From the NCBI GenBank assembly GCA_002434595.1, contig DJKK01000082.1:1-6026 (forward strand): a stretch of 6,026 nt of DNA, read 5' to 3'. Below, in pieces: positions 1 through 6,026 of the stretch (positions are counted from its first letter, which is position 1; every line of letters starts with the position of its first letter). The notes under the pieces are model-generated. The model was not told the DNA's origin and ran no database searches. It was given only the letters and a program-made list of their open reading frames with translations. Source of the DNA: Alphaproteobacteria bacterium UBA6544 (GTDB lineage: Bacteria > Pseudomonadota > Alphaproteobacteria > UBA8366). The position numbers and the translations under genes are program-made.

Positions 1-996
1 GCTCAGAAAAATGGCATTGATGTTTTGTTCGAATGTCGTGTCTTGTCCCTACTTTACGATGACGAAAAAGTCTATGGCGTCAAAGTGCGTCAACAGGGTA
101 AGGTCAAAGAATTAACCGCGAAATCCGTAGTTCTTGCCGCAGGTGGCTTCGAAGCGAACGCAGAAATGCGTACCCGCTATCTCGGCCCCGGTTGGGAATT
201 GGCGAAGGTTCGCGGTACCCGTTACAACACCGGCGATGGCATTCGCATGGCGCTGGACATCGGGGCGATGCCCTACGGTAATTGGTCGGGATGTCATTCG
301 GTCGGATGGGACTTCAACGCCCCTCCCTACGGCGATCTCGAAGTTGGTGACAATTTCCAGAAGCATAGTTATCCGCTCGGAATTATCGTGAATGCGGACG
401 GCAAGCGTTTCGTTGACGAAGGCGCCGATTTCCGGAACTACACCTACGCGAAGTACGGTGGTGAAATTCTTAAGCAGCCGAACCAACTCGGTTGGCAGGT
501 TTTCGACCAAAAGGTCGTCGACAAACTTCGCGACGAATATCACATTCGTCAAATCACCAAGGTAACGGCAGACACGATCGAGGAGCTGTCCACGAAGCTG
601 GAAGGCGTGAACGCGGCCCAATTCGTCAAGACTGTTGAAGAGTTCAACGACGCGGTCATGGACGATGTGCCCTTCAATCCGACCGTGCTCGACGGACGCG
701 GCACGAAAGGCCTCGGTGTTCCGAAAACGAACTGGGCCAACAAGCTCGATGAACCGCCCTACGAGGCCTACCAGATTACATGCGGCATCACTTTCACCTT
801 TGGCGGATTGAAGGTGGACCCCGGCTCCGGCCAGGTGGTTGATACGGATGAGCATCCAATACCCGGCCTCTATGCGGCGGGCGAGCTCGTGGGAGGCATA
901 TTTTTCTTTAACTACCCAGGCGGCACGGGGCTGACCTCCGGCGCCGTATTCGGACGGCTCGCGGGAACATCCGCCGGCGCGGCCTCTAAGGCATAG
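1..996 (+). CDS. FAD-dependent dehydrogenase, TcuA-like (fumarate reductase/succinate dehydrogenase flavoprotein superfamily), 3' part
   Basis: The open frame enters from the left edge with no start in view; 331 codons and a TAG stop are seen, roughly the last two thirds of a family usually about 460-500 residues long. The TTG at 25 is only an internal codon, because the frame is open to base 1 and the N-terminal dinucleotide-binding GxGxxG region is still missing. Visible signatures are AAGGF (about 136-150), a segment ending DEGADFRN (about 415-438) that matches the superfamily's active-site arginine region, ITCGITFTFGG (about 775-807), and the C-terminal FAD-binding stretch PGLYAAGE...NYPGGTGL...FGRLAG (about 862-960). 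True fumarate reductases carry His and Arg at substrate-binding sites in these last two stretches; here they appear as Thr/Phe and Tyr, as I recall for tricarballylate dehydrogenase TcuA. Family-level call is strong; the substrate is inferred and could be another carboxylate or a steroid-like compound. Confidence 0.85.
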   Translation, partial: AQKNGIDVLFECRVLSLLYDDEKVYGVKVRQQGKVKELTAKSVVLAAGGFEANAEMRTRYLGPGWELAKVRGTRYNTGDGIRMALDIGAMPYGNWSGCHSVGWDFNAPPYGDLEVGDNFQKHSYPLGIIVNADGKRFVDEGADFRNYTYAKYGGEILKQPNQLGWQVFDQKVVDKLRDEYHIRQITKVTADTIEELSTKLEGVNAAQFVKTVEEFNDAVMDDVPFNPTVLDGRGTKGLGVPKTNWANKLDEPPYEAYQITCGITFTFGGLKVDPGSGQVVDTDEHPIPGLYAAGELVGGIFFFNYPGGTGLTSGAVFGRLAGTSAGAASKA

Positions 997-1008
997 AAAA
1001 ACCTGACA

Positions 1009-2169
1009 TTAAAGGAACAGGGCGAGCGCGAGTATCGCCCTGTTTTTAAAGGCCTCTGATTGGCTTTTATCGAAGCGGTCGCGAATTTTCGCCACGATTT
1101 CGCGTTCCTTCTGCGTCGCCGGCAAACGCCCAATTTTAAGGCGGCAAAGCCCGTTGATAATATCCCCCGCGCGCGACAGCGGCTCAAATACTGCCTTACT
1201 TTCTTTCTGCGAATACAATGTCGCGGACAAGTAGTGCCGCACCTCGTGAAGCTTCTCGGTAATCCTGGCTTCGGGGTAAATGCGGACCGCAAATGAAATG
1301 AACTGCCCCTCATCTGCGATGCCGTAGCGTTCCGCCACCCTCGTATAGGCGTGGACCGCTAAACGCAACCGGTCAATCTTTGGAAGGGCTGCAAAATTGT
1401 TGGAGATAAAAGCGATATTGCAGAACAATTGAACAGCCAACACAAGATAAGGGTCGCCGAGTTGGAAGTCCGGAACGCCAAGCGCTTTGCCGGTGCTTGC
1501 CGCCATGTCAAACTCTGCGTCCGGCTCTTCCGACGCTTCGGATTCACTGTCGACAACGGCCGGGATTCTACGAACGCATAAAGCCTCGGACACCGTTTCG
1601 ATCTTACCGCCGAAAGCCACCTCGGAGAGAAGTGCCATTTCGAAACCGACCGCATTGCGGAATGGAATTGTAGCGACATACGGTCGGCGAAACATTCCAT
1701 ACCAGAGATCAAGGCCGATTTCAGATTCGAGAAAACTCTCGACGCGGCGAACTGGGTCCTCCTCACCAATATTCAGCGGTGTGTCATCATCACTATCCGC
1801 CCCTCGGCTGCTACCGACGACCATCGACAGGTCTCTTTTTTTCTTTAGCCGATTTACGCAAGCTGACAGAAACTCGGGATCGAGCGTATCGCCGACCCCG
1901 ATCCACATGAAATACATCCCCTTGCTGCGCGCCAATGCTTCAGCGTGAGACGGGAGAATTCCGAAGTGCCCCGGTGTTTTGATGTAGACAATCCTGTCAT
2001 CTCGTTCCGCCAGCACTTTCGCGGGATTGTCATCGTCATCGTCCCCAAAATCGTCGACGAGAACGATCTCGAAGGTGCGATGCGTTTGCGAAAGAATTGA
2101 GTCAACGGTACCCGTCAAACCCTCGAATGTTTCAGTTAACGGAATGCCAACACTTACCAGATCGGACAT
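1009..2169 (-). CDS. Glycosyltransferase family 2-like protein
   Basis: The protein has 386 residues from the ATG at 2169. This start is preferred over the TTG at 2214 because the GT-A fold begins at once (MSDLVSVGIPL, the usual beta-strand opening) and AAGG lies 9 bases upstream. Residues about 4-120 look like a GT2 catalytic domain: V-x-I-P opening, DSILSQTHRTFEIVLVDD (22-40) with the nucleotide-binding Asp pair, then GMYFMWIGVGD (84-94), where family members commonly have a G-D-D-D motif. Here only the last Asp remains, so metal and sugar-nucleotide binding may be altered. An acidic run DDDDD (43-47) is unusual. Residues about 125-386 match nothing I recognise; there is no signal peptide or obvious membrane segment, though the last residues (AILALALFL) are hydrophobic. 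It probably transfers a sugar in cell-surface polysaccharide or glycoprotein synthesis, but no polysaccharide genes are adjacent. It lies 138 bases downstream of the M81 gene and may be a separate unit. Confidence 0.8.
   Translation of the reverse strand: MSDLVSVGIPLTETFEGLTGTVDSILSQTHRTFEIVLVDDFGDDDDDNPAKVLAERDDRIVYIKTPGHFGILPSHAEALARSKGMYFMWIGVGDTLDPEFLSACVNRLKKKRDLSMVVGSSRGADSDDDTPLNIGEEDPVRRVESFLESEIGLDLWYGMFRRPYVATIPFRNAVGFEMALLSEVAFGGKIETVSEALCVRRIPAVVDSESEASEEPDAEFDMAASTGKALGVPDFQLGDPYLVLAVQLFCNIAFISNNFAALPKIDRLRLAVHAYTRVAERYGIADEGQFISFAVRIYPEARITEKLHEVRHYLSATLYSQKESKAVFEPLSRAGDIINGLCRLKIGRLPATQKEREIVAKIRDRFDKSQSEAFKNRAILALALFL
1013..1047 (+). terminator. Rho-independent terminator of the flavoprotein gene
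   Basis: A perfect 10-base inverted repeat (AACAGGGCGA at 1016-1025, TCGCCCTGTT at 1035-1044) encloses a 9-base loop, and the right arm runs into five T residues (1043-1047). Flanking A/G-T pairs at 1013-1015 can lengthen the stem. It starts 17 bases after the flavoprotein stop. The hairpin lies inside the 3' end of the opposing glycosyltransferase gene and encodes part of its last residues (ILALALFL). Read on the - strand the hairpin is not followed directly by a T run, so it should work better for the + strand transcript. Confidence 0.85.
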
Positions 2170-2178
2170 CTGTAATGG

Positions 2179-2182
2179 CCTT
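2179..2182 (-). promoter_or_regulatory. Ribosome binding site of the glycosyltransferase gene
   Basis: AAGG on the - strand sits 9 bases before the ATG at 2169. It supports the ATG start over the in-frame TTG at 2214. It is a weak match, and the start choice rests mainly on the position of the GT-A fold. Confidence 0.5.
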
Positions 2183-2207
2183 GTGTTTCTCGAGTGCCGC
2201 GCAGTCT

Positions 2208-2226
2208 TTCGCAATCAAAATGCGAA
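2208..2226. repeat. Short perfect inverted repeat upstream of the glycosyltransferase gene
   Basis: TTCGCA at 2208-2213 and TGCGAA at 2221-2226 are exact reverse complements separated by seven bases. It lies about 40-57 bases before the glycosyltransferase ATG. It could be an operator half-site pair or a small leader hairpin, but a 6-base arm is short enough to arise by chance. Confidence 0.4.
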
Positions 2227-2307
2227 CGCGACACCCCACTTTCGCCGTACATAACATAAGCCAAACTCAGCCCGATTGTAACAAAAAACTGCGTGAATCT
2301 CCGTGTC

Positions 2308-3828
2308 TCAGCTTTGACTGGGCAGGTTCGATTCTACGTCTGGATCTATCGGATACAATGGTCGCCGCGACTTCTTCCACGGAAATAGAGAGTAATCAGA
2401 CGTGCAGGTTCCGGGCCCCGATACCATGACAATCTCTCTTGCGATTGGCTCAAAACCGGCACGGAAATGCTGCCGCGATTTTAATAGAACGAAATCTTTC
2501 CTAGCAGGATCGATTCCGGCATGTGTGAAACACCCTTGGTCGAAGGGTTCGAACCGGCCCTCGGAAATCACGATCTCGATCCGACCTGTATCCAGTACCA
2601 CTGTCCTGCCGATATTCATACGCACACCGGTGAACATCGGCCCGCTAACCGTAAATTGACCGTCAGTAATCCGCCGAACGGTTCCAGTCACTGTGACGGG
2701 TTGACCAACTAGAGACATCGCCGGCATATCTACCTTGCCACCCAATTGCAACGTCACTTCCGCGCCGATGCCAGCATCGATCAACGACGCCACTGCTTCA
2801 GGATCACTAAACGGCCCAGCGCACACATTCTCGAGACCTTGCTCAATCACCTCGGCAAGTACGGCCATCACATCCTGATTTCCACCCGAGCCGCAATTGT
2901 CACCATGATCGATCAACATTACCGGCCCATCGCCAGGAGCGATCCCCATCGCGGCGGCAACGGATTGTTCAATCGGCTCGACCTCAAACACAAACTCGTC
3001 GCGTTTATCCCATAGCTCCTGCATTAGATCGAACAGGAACCTTTCCGCCGCGTCCTTGTTTCCATCAGCGACAACAATTCCCGAAAGACCGACATGCGGT
3101 ATATCCGAGAGCGGAAAGCCGCCGAACAGTGACGCATTTAAAATGCTCCCATCCGCTTCCGCCTTCATCGCCCGCTCCATGACCGCCTGCATCGGCTGCA
3201 TCGAGGGCGCATGCCGGTTCATATGCGTCAGAACCGGGAGCGAATGCCACGCCATCATCGGACTGACCTCACCATTCAGAGCGCGGATCAAGGTGCGCCC
3301 TGCCCTAAGGCCAGTCTCATACATATCAATGTGAGGATATGTGCGGTAGCCACAGATGACCGTTGCATTGTCGACGATCGCGGCGGATAGATTGGTATGG
3401 TAGTCGAGTGCAACCGCAATAGGGAGGTCTGGCGCCACTTTGCGAAATCGCCGAAGGAGTTCGCCTTCGCCGTCGTCGAACCCCTCAGTCACCATCGCGC
3501 CATGCAGATCCAGAAACAGCGCATCACAACCTTTCTCGATCGACCCGATGACTGCTTCTGAGCAGAGATCAAGGATAGTATCCGGCGCGGGTGCGCTCGG
3601 GTGAGCATTTCCCGCGAAGGGAAAGTCAAGTTCTACGTTCTCTTCCTCGGCAAGATCTATATAGGCAGCGACCGGATTGTTCGTGTCTCGATAGAAACGC
3701 CAAGTTTCCTGGCCCGTTGCCGGCCCGTCGGTCGGCCCCACCCGGCCGAAGTCTCTGACTGGTGTTGCGACCGGCGAAAAGGTATTTGTTTCATGCCGTA
3801 GTACAGCGACAACCCAACGCTGGGCCAT
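2308..3828 (-). CDS. M81 family metallopeptidase/amidohydrolase (MlrC-like)
   Basis: The 506-residue protein matches the usual length of the MlrC family (DUF1485 N-terminal part plus MlrC C-terminal part). The named member is the zinc enzyme that cleaves linearised microcystin and its tetrapeptide; most relatives have unknown substrates. Family motifs appear in order: RHETNTFSP (11-19), LDLHGAM (106-112), LDYHTN (141-146), YRTYPHIDMYET (161-172), and in the C-terminal half HGDNCGSGGNQD (308-319), SRQHF (451-455) and RRPLYPID (488-495). The E, D and H residues of the N-terminal motifs are the expected metal ligands. No signal peptide is seen, so it should be cytoplasmic. The ATG at 3828 is chosen over an upstream in-frame start at 3948 because the family begins there and a strong AGGAAGGA stands 7 bases before it; the longer version would overlap the crotonase gene. 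It is the third gene of a tight cluster, 22 bases after the crotonase stop. The microcystin role itself should not be assumed. Confidence 0.9.
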   Translation of the reverse strand: MAQRWVVAVLRHETNTFSPVATPVRDFGRVGPTDGPATGQETWRFYRDTNNPVAAYIDLAEEENVELDFPFAGNAHPSAPAPDTILDLCSEAVIGSIEKGCDALFLDLHGAMVTEGFDDGEGELLRRFRKVAPDLPIAVALDYHTNLSAAIVDNATVICGYRTYPHIDMYETGLRAGRTLIRALNGEVSPMMAWHSLPVLTHMNRHAPSMQPMQAVMERAMKAEADGSILNASLFGGFPLSDIPHVGLSGIVVADGNKDAAERFLFDLMQELWDKRDEFVFEVEPIEQSVAAAMGIAPGDGPVMLIDHGDNCGSGGNQDVMAVLAEVIEQGLENVCAGPFSDPEAVASLIDAGIGAEVTLQLGGKVDMPAMSLVGQPVTVTGTVRRITDGQFTVSGPMFTGVRMNIGRTVVLDTGRIEIVISEGRFEPFDQGCFTHAGIDPARKDFVLLKSRQHFRAGFEPIAREIVMVSGPGTCTSDYSLFPWKKSRRPLYPIDPDVESNLPSQS

Positions 3829-3835
3829 AGCTCGT

Positions 3836-3843
3836 TCCTTCCT
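3836..3843 (-). promoter_or_regulatory. Strong ribosome binding site of the M81 gene
   Basis: AGGAAGGA on the - strand ends 7 bases before the ATG at 3828. It lies in the 22-base gap after the crotonase stop and fixes the start of the M81 protein, ruling out the 40-residue longer reading. Confidence 0.8.
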
Positions 3844-3850
3844 AAGGCTT

Positions 3851-4639
3851 CTAGCGCCCCGTGAAGTTGGGCTTCCGCTTTTCCATGAACGCGCGGCGGC
3901 CTTCTTCAAGATCGCTACTCCCAGCGCAATCCTCGACCAGCTTCGCACAGAGCGTTATGTCTCGATCTTCCTTGTCCTTCACCAACTCGTTGACGATCAA
4001 GTTAGTTGCGCGTAACGACAACGGCGCGTTCGCGGTCATCATATCCGTATAACCCTGGACATAATCGTCTAGGTCATCAAACGGCACTACGCGGTTTACC
4101 AACCCCATCATGCGCGCTTCCTCCGCATCAAACCGGCGCCCCGTATAGAAGATCTCCTTCGCAAAGGACGGTCCCACAAGATCAACCAAGACCTTGGTGT
4201 TATCGGGCCCATATCCAACGCCTAGCTTAGCGGCGGGAATACAAAAACTGGAGTTGTCGGAGCATATCCGGATGTCGGTGCAAATCGCGATCCCGGTTCC
4301 ACCACCATAGCAGTATCCACGAATTTTCGCGATGGTTGGCTTCTTCGCATGCTGAACCGAACCATAGCCCCGCGCTACAGATGTGCCATAGGCCTTTACC
4401 GCGTCAACATTGGCGTGCTCGTCGTCAAACTGGGAGATATCGGCACCCGAGACAAACGCTTTCGTGCCAGCACCTTCCAGCACAATGACCCTGATCTCTT
4501 CGTCCACTTCATAAGCTTCGACGGTATCCGCAAGAGCGTCCCACATGGCCCTTGAAACGGCGTTATGCTTCGCGACATTGTCGAAGATGACCCGCCCGAC
4601 GTAGCCATCTTTCTCAGCAATAATTTTACCTTCAGACAT
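3851..4639 (-). CDS. Enoyl-CoA hydratase/isomerase (crotonase) family protein lacking both canonical catalytic glutamates
   Basis: The 262-residue protein has the full crotonase layout: KHNAVS (24-29), the oxyanion-hole segment FVSGADISQF (62-71), the second oxyanion segment IRGYCYGGGTGIAICTDIRI (106-125), FCIPAAKLGVGYG (132-144), TGRRFDAEEARMMGLVNRVV (166-185), and a C-terminal tail ending KRKPNFTGR. It should bind an acyl-CoA and stabilise an enolate, as a trimer or hexamer in the cytoplasm. In classical hydratases the motifs are GGG-x-E and P-E; here these positions are Gly116 and Ala136, so the usual two glutamates are absent. Hydration by the standard mechanism is therefore doubtful; isomerase, hydrolase, decarboxylase or C-C lyase activity is possible. 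The ATG lies 17 bases after the CoA-transferase stop, with GGAG 12 bases upstream, a rather long spacing. The stop is 22 bases before the M81 start, consistent with one transcript. Confidence 0.9.
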   Translation of the reverse strand: MSEGKIIAEKDGYVGRVIFDNVAKHNAVSRAMWDALADTVEAYEVDEEIRVIVLEGAGTKAFVSGADISQFDDEHANVDAVKAYGTSVARGYGSVQHAKKPTIAKIRGYCYGGGTGIAICTDIRICSDNSSFCIPAAKLGVGYGPDNTKVLVDLVGPSFAKEIFYTGRRFDAEEARMMGLVNRVVPFDDLDDYVQGYTDMMTANAPLSLRATNLIVNELVKDKEDRDITLCAKLVEDCAGSSDLEEGRRAFMEKRKPNFTGR

Positions 4640-4656
4640 TTGTGTTTCGTGCTCCG

Positions 4657-5853
4657 TTAAACGACGACGCGTTCTTTGAAATCGTCGATCTGCTCATCCG
4701 TATACCCGAACTCCTGAAGGATCTCTTCAGTATGCTGACCGCGTGTCGGCGGCCCCGCCTCCAATTTACTGGGGGTGCGCGACAATTTTATGGCCTGCGC
4801 GACTAACTCAATTTCCTCATCCCGGTCCGGCGAATAAACGGATTCAGCCGCACCAAGGTGCTTGATCTGAGGATCGGCAAACACCTCATCGATACGGTAA
4901 ATCGGACCACAAGGAACGCCGGCCTCATTCAGAAGCTTCACCCAGGTCTGCGAATCCTTGGTGCGGATAATTGCGTTGATCTCCACATTCAAGGCATCCC
5001 TATTCTTCGACCGAGCGGCACCGTCCGCATAATCCGGATTGGTGATCAAGTGCTCCGCATCGACGGCCTTGCAAAACCGCTCATAGATGGCCTGCCCGGC
5101 CGATGCGATGTTGATATGGCCGTCCGAGGTCTCAAACACGCCCGTGGGAATACTCGTCGGATGGTTGTTGCCGGCTTGCGGGGCCACTTCCTGATCGACC
5201 GTCCAGCGTGCCGCCTGGAAATCCAACATGAAGACCTGAGATTGTAACAGTGAACTCTGCACCCATTGCCCCTTGCCCGACTGCTCGCGCTCCAGCAACG
5301 CAATCATAATGCCCTGAGCGGCAAACAGACCGGCACAAAGGTCGGCAATTGGTATACCGACACGGACAGGACCCTGGCCTGGAAGACCAGTGATCGACAT
5401 CAGGCCGCCCATCCCTTGCGCGATCTGATCAAAGCCAGGACGACCCTTGTACGGGCCATCCTGACCAAATCCGGAGATACTGGCATAAATCAGTCCCGGA
5501 TTAATCTTGGACAGTGTGTCATAGTCGATGCCGAGACGCTCCTTCACGTCGGGGCGATAGTTCTCGACGATGACGTCGGTCTTCTCAATTAACTTCTTCA
5601 AAATAGCAACACCGTCTGCCTCCTTAAGGTTCAGCGTGATGCTTCGCTTGTTGCGATGTAGGTTCTGAAAGTCAGGGCCACTGCGCGGACCGCCAAGAGC
5701 CCCCTTCCCTTCGACTTCGGCAGGCATCTCAATCTTAATGACGTTTGCACCCCAATCCGCCAATTGGCGCACACATGTTGGCCCTGCGCGCACGCGGGTC
5801 AGGTCAAGTACCGTATAACGCGCGAGCGCGCTGGAAGCAGGTTGATGTGGCAT
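4657..5853 (-). CDS. CaiB/BaiF class III CoA-transferase
   Basis: The 398-residue protein has the typical family III length. These cytoplasmic, interlocked-dimer enzymes move CoA between carboxylic acids through an aspartyl anhydride. Visible signatures are VLDLTRVRAGPTCVRQLADWGANVIKIE-like opening (residues 15-42), the CoA-binding HRNKRSITLNLK (66-77), ENYRPDVKERLGIDY (97-111), NPGLIYASISGFGQDGPY (118-135), GFDQIAQGMGG (140-150) and GIPIADLCAG (166-175). Asp171 in the last lines up with the catalytic Asp169 of formyl-CoA transferase. PCGPIYRIDEVFADPQ (314-329) is the usual C-terminal signature. The ATG at 5853 has an AGAGGA just upstream (core GAGG 4 bases away). It is the first gene of a cluster with the crotonase and M81 genes. 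Donor and acceptor acids cannot be read from the sequence; many relatives use succinyl-CoA, and some act on carnitine, oxalate, mesaconate or bile acids. Confidence 0.93.
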   Translation of the reverse strand: MPHQPASSALARYTVLDLTRVRAGPTCVRQLADWGANVIKIEMPAEVEGKGALGGPRSGPDFQNLHRNKRSITLNLKEADGVAILKKLIEKTDVIVENYRPDVKERLGIDYDTLSKINPGLIYASISGFGQDGPYKGRPGFDQIAQGMGGLMSITGLPGQGPVRVGIPIADLCAGLFAAQGIMIALLEREQSGKGQWVQSSLLQSQVFMLDFQAARWTVDQEVAPQAGNNHPTSIPTGVFETSDGHINIASAGQAIYERFCKAVDAEHLITNPDYADGAARSKNRDALNVEINAIIRTKDSQTWVKLLNEAGVPCGPIYRIDEVFADPQIKHLGAAESVYSPDRDEEIELVAQAIKLSRTPSKLEAGPPTRGQHTEEILQEFGYTDEQIDDFKERVVV

Positions 5854-5934
5854 GATTCCTCTTGTTTTCTAACGGACGCCGAAACTGGAACTTCTTTCGT
5901 CGTTATTACCTAGCAATCTAGTGCAATTCCCGGA
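5854..5934 (-). other. Spacer between typA and the CoA-transferase gene
   Basis: This 81-base gap probably carries the promoter of the three-gene cluster or part of a read-through transcript. A TAATAA-like -10 element can be seen near 5905-5910 on the - strand, but no convincing -35 stands 16-18 bases upstream. CTAG occurs twice, four bases apart, just upstream of it (about 5912-5923). An imperfect stem built on CGAAA/TTTCG follows (about 5875-5902), but no T run comes after it, so no terminator is called for typA. The Shine-Dalgarno AGAGGA of the CoA-transferase is at 5857-5862. Confidence 0.35.
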
Positions 5935-6026
5935 TCAAGCGACCGCTCGGCGGGAAGCGCGCTTTCGCTCGTGCGGGTCGAGATAACGCTTGCGCAGTCG
6001 GATCGATTTGGGTGTGACCTCAACCA
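5935..6026 (-). CDS. typA: Translational GTPase TypA/BipA, C-terminal end (partial)
   Basis: Only the last 29 codons and the TGA stop (5935-5937) lie in the window; the gene enters from the right edge on the - strand. The tail contains VEVTPKSIRLRKRYL followed by DPHERKRASRR, a highly recognisable end of TypA/BipA, a ribosome-binding GTPase related to EF-G and LepA that acts in stress and cold adaptation and in large-subunit assembly. The family's C-terminal domain ends in a basic segment of this kind, as seen here. The GTPase domain is outside the window. This is a housekeeping gene, which marks the right flank as core chromosome; its relation to the downstream cluster is probably only positional. 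Confidence 0.9.
   Translation of the reverse strand, partial: VEVTPKSIRLRKRYLDPHERKRASRRAVA

Larger units (their letters stand above)
2170..2307 (-). other. Intergenic spacer between the M81 gene and the glycosyltransferase gene, with a small inverted repeat
   Basis: This 138-base spacer is the longest gap in the window and suggests that the glycosyltransferase has its own promoter. On the - strand a possible promoter is TTACAA (2276-2281) and TATGTT (2253-2258) with a 17-base spacer; it matches the sigma70 consensus at only 3 and 4 of 6 positions, so it is a guess. A perfect 6-base inverted repeat with a 7-base loop (TTCGCA/TGCGAA, 2208-2226) lies in the presumed leader. A run of six T (2283-2288 read on the - strand: five to six bases after a G) follows the M81 stop but has no good stem before it, so no intrinsic terminator is called. 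Confidence 0.4.

Noticed and set aside
112..855. 247-codon open frame on the - strand opposite the flavoprotein gene
   Set aside because: It is a shadow of a well-supported gene. The translation shows no recognisable domain, and the + strand frame carries clear FAD-binding motifs.
1487..1948. 153-codon open frame on the + strand inside the glycosyltransferase gene
   Set aside because: The translation is Ser/Arg-rich low-complexity sequence typical of an antisense shadow, and I see no family motif in it.
2170..2214. 15-residue N-terminal extension of the glycosyltransferase from a TTG
   Set aside because: The GT-A fold starts at the ATG at 2169. The extra residues are basic and unlike the family, and they overlap the small inverted repeat.
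2282..2310. T run after the M81 stop as an intrinsic terminator
   Set aside because: No stem of useful length can be formed in the bases before the run.
3829..3948. 40-residue N-terminal extension of the M81 protein
   Set aside because: It would overlap the crotonase 3' end, resembles nothing in the family, and the strong ribosome binding site lies directly before the internal ATG.
5875..5923. Hairpin-like sequences after typA as a terminator
   Set aside because: The stems are short or interrupted and no T run follows them, so termination cannot be claimed.

Overview
The window reads as ordinary chromosomal DNA of a proteobacterium, most likely an alphaproteobacterium. This is inferred from the moderately high G+C, Shine-Dalgarno-led genes, and protein families common in that class (TcuA-like flavoprotein, class III CoA-transferase, MlrC/M81 protein, TypA). 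Taxonomy cannot be fixed from the sequence alone. I see no RNA genes, insertion sequences, CRISPR arrays or phage genes.

Layout. A flavoprotein of the TcuA/fumarate-reductase superfamily runs in from the left edge on the + strand (1-996, N-terminus missing) and ends at a good intrinsic terminator (1013-1047). Everything else is on the - strand. Reading leftward from the right edge there is the last 29 codons of the translational GTPase TypA/BipA (5935-6026), an 81-base gap, then a tight three-gene cluster. The cluster holds a CaiB/BaiF class III CoA-transferase (4657-5853), a crotonase-fold protein (3851-4639) and an M81/MlrC family metallohydrolase (2308-3828), with gaps of only 17 and 22 bases. 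A 138-base spacer follows, then a family 2 glycosyltransferase-like protein (1009-2169) that converges on the flavoprotein gene. The terminator hairpin lies inside the last codons of the glycosyltransferase gene.

How the genes may work together. The CoA-transferase and crotonase are the expected pair for activating a carboxylic acid to its CoA thioester and then processing it. The M81 protein belongs to a metal-dependent amidase/peptidase family whose best-known member cleaves linearised microcystin. A parsimonious but unproven reading is a small catabolic operon: the M81 enzyme releases a carboxylic acid from an amide-type substrate, the CoA-transferase activates it, and the crotonase acts on the thioester. 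The substrate is not visible from sequence. The crotonase lacks both glutamates of classical enoyl-CoA hydratases, so its reaction is probably not simple hydration. The glycosyltransferase looks like a separate unit. The clearest points for a second look are this CoA-transferase/crotonase/M81 grouping and the altered crotonase active site; nothing in the window proves a new system.
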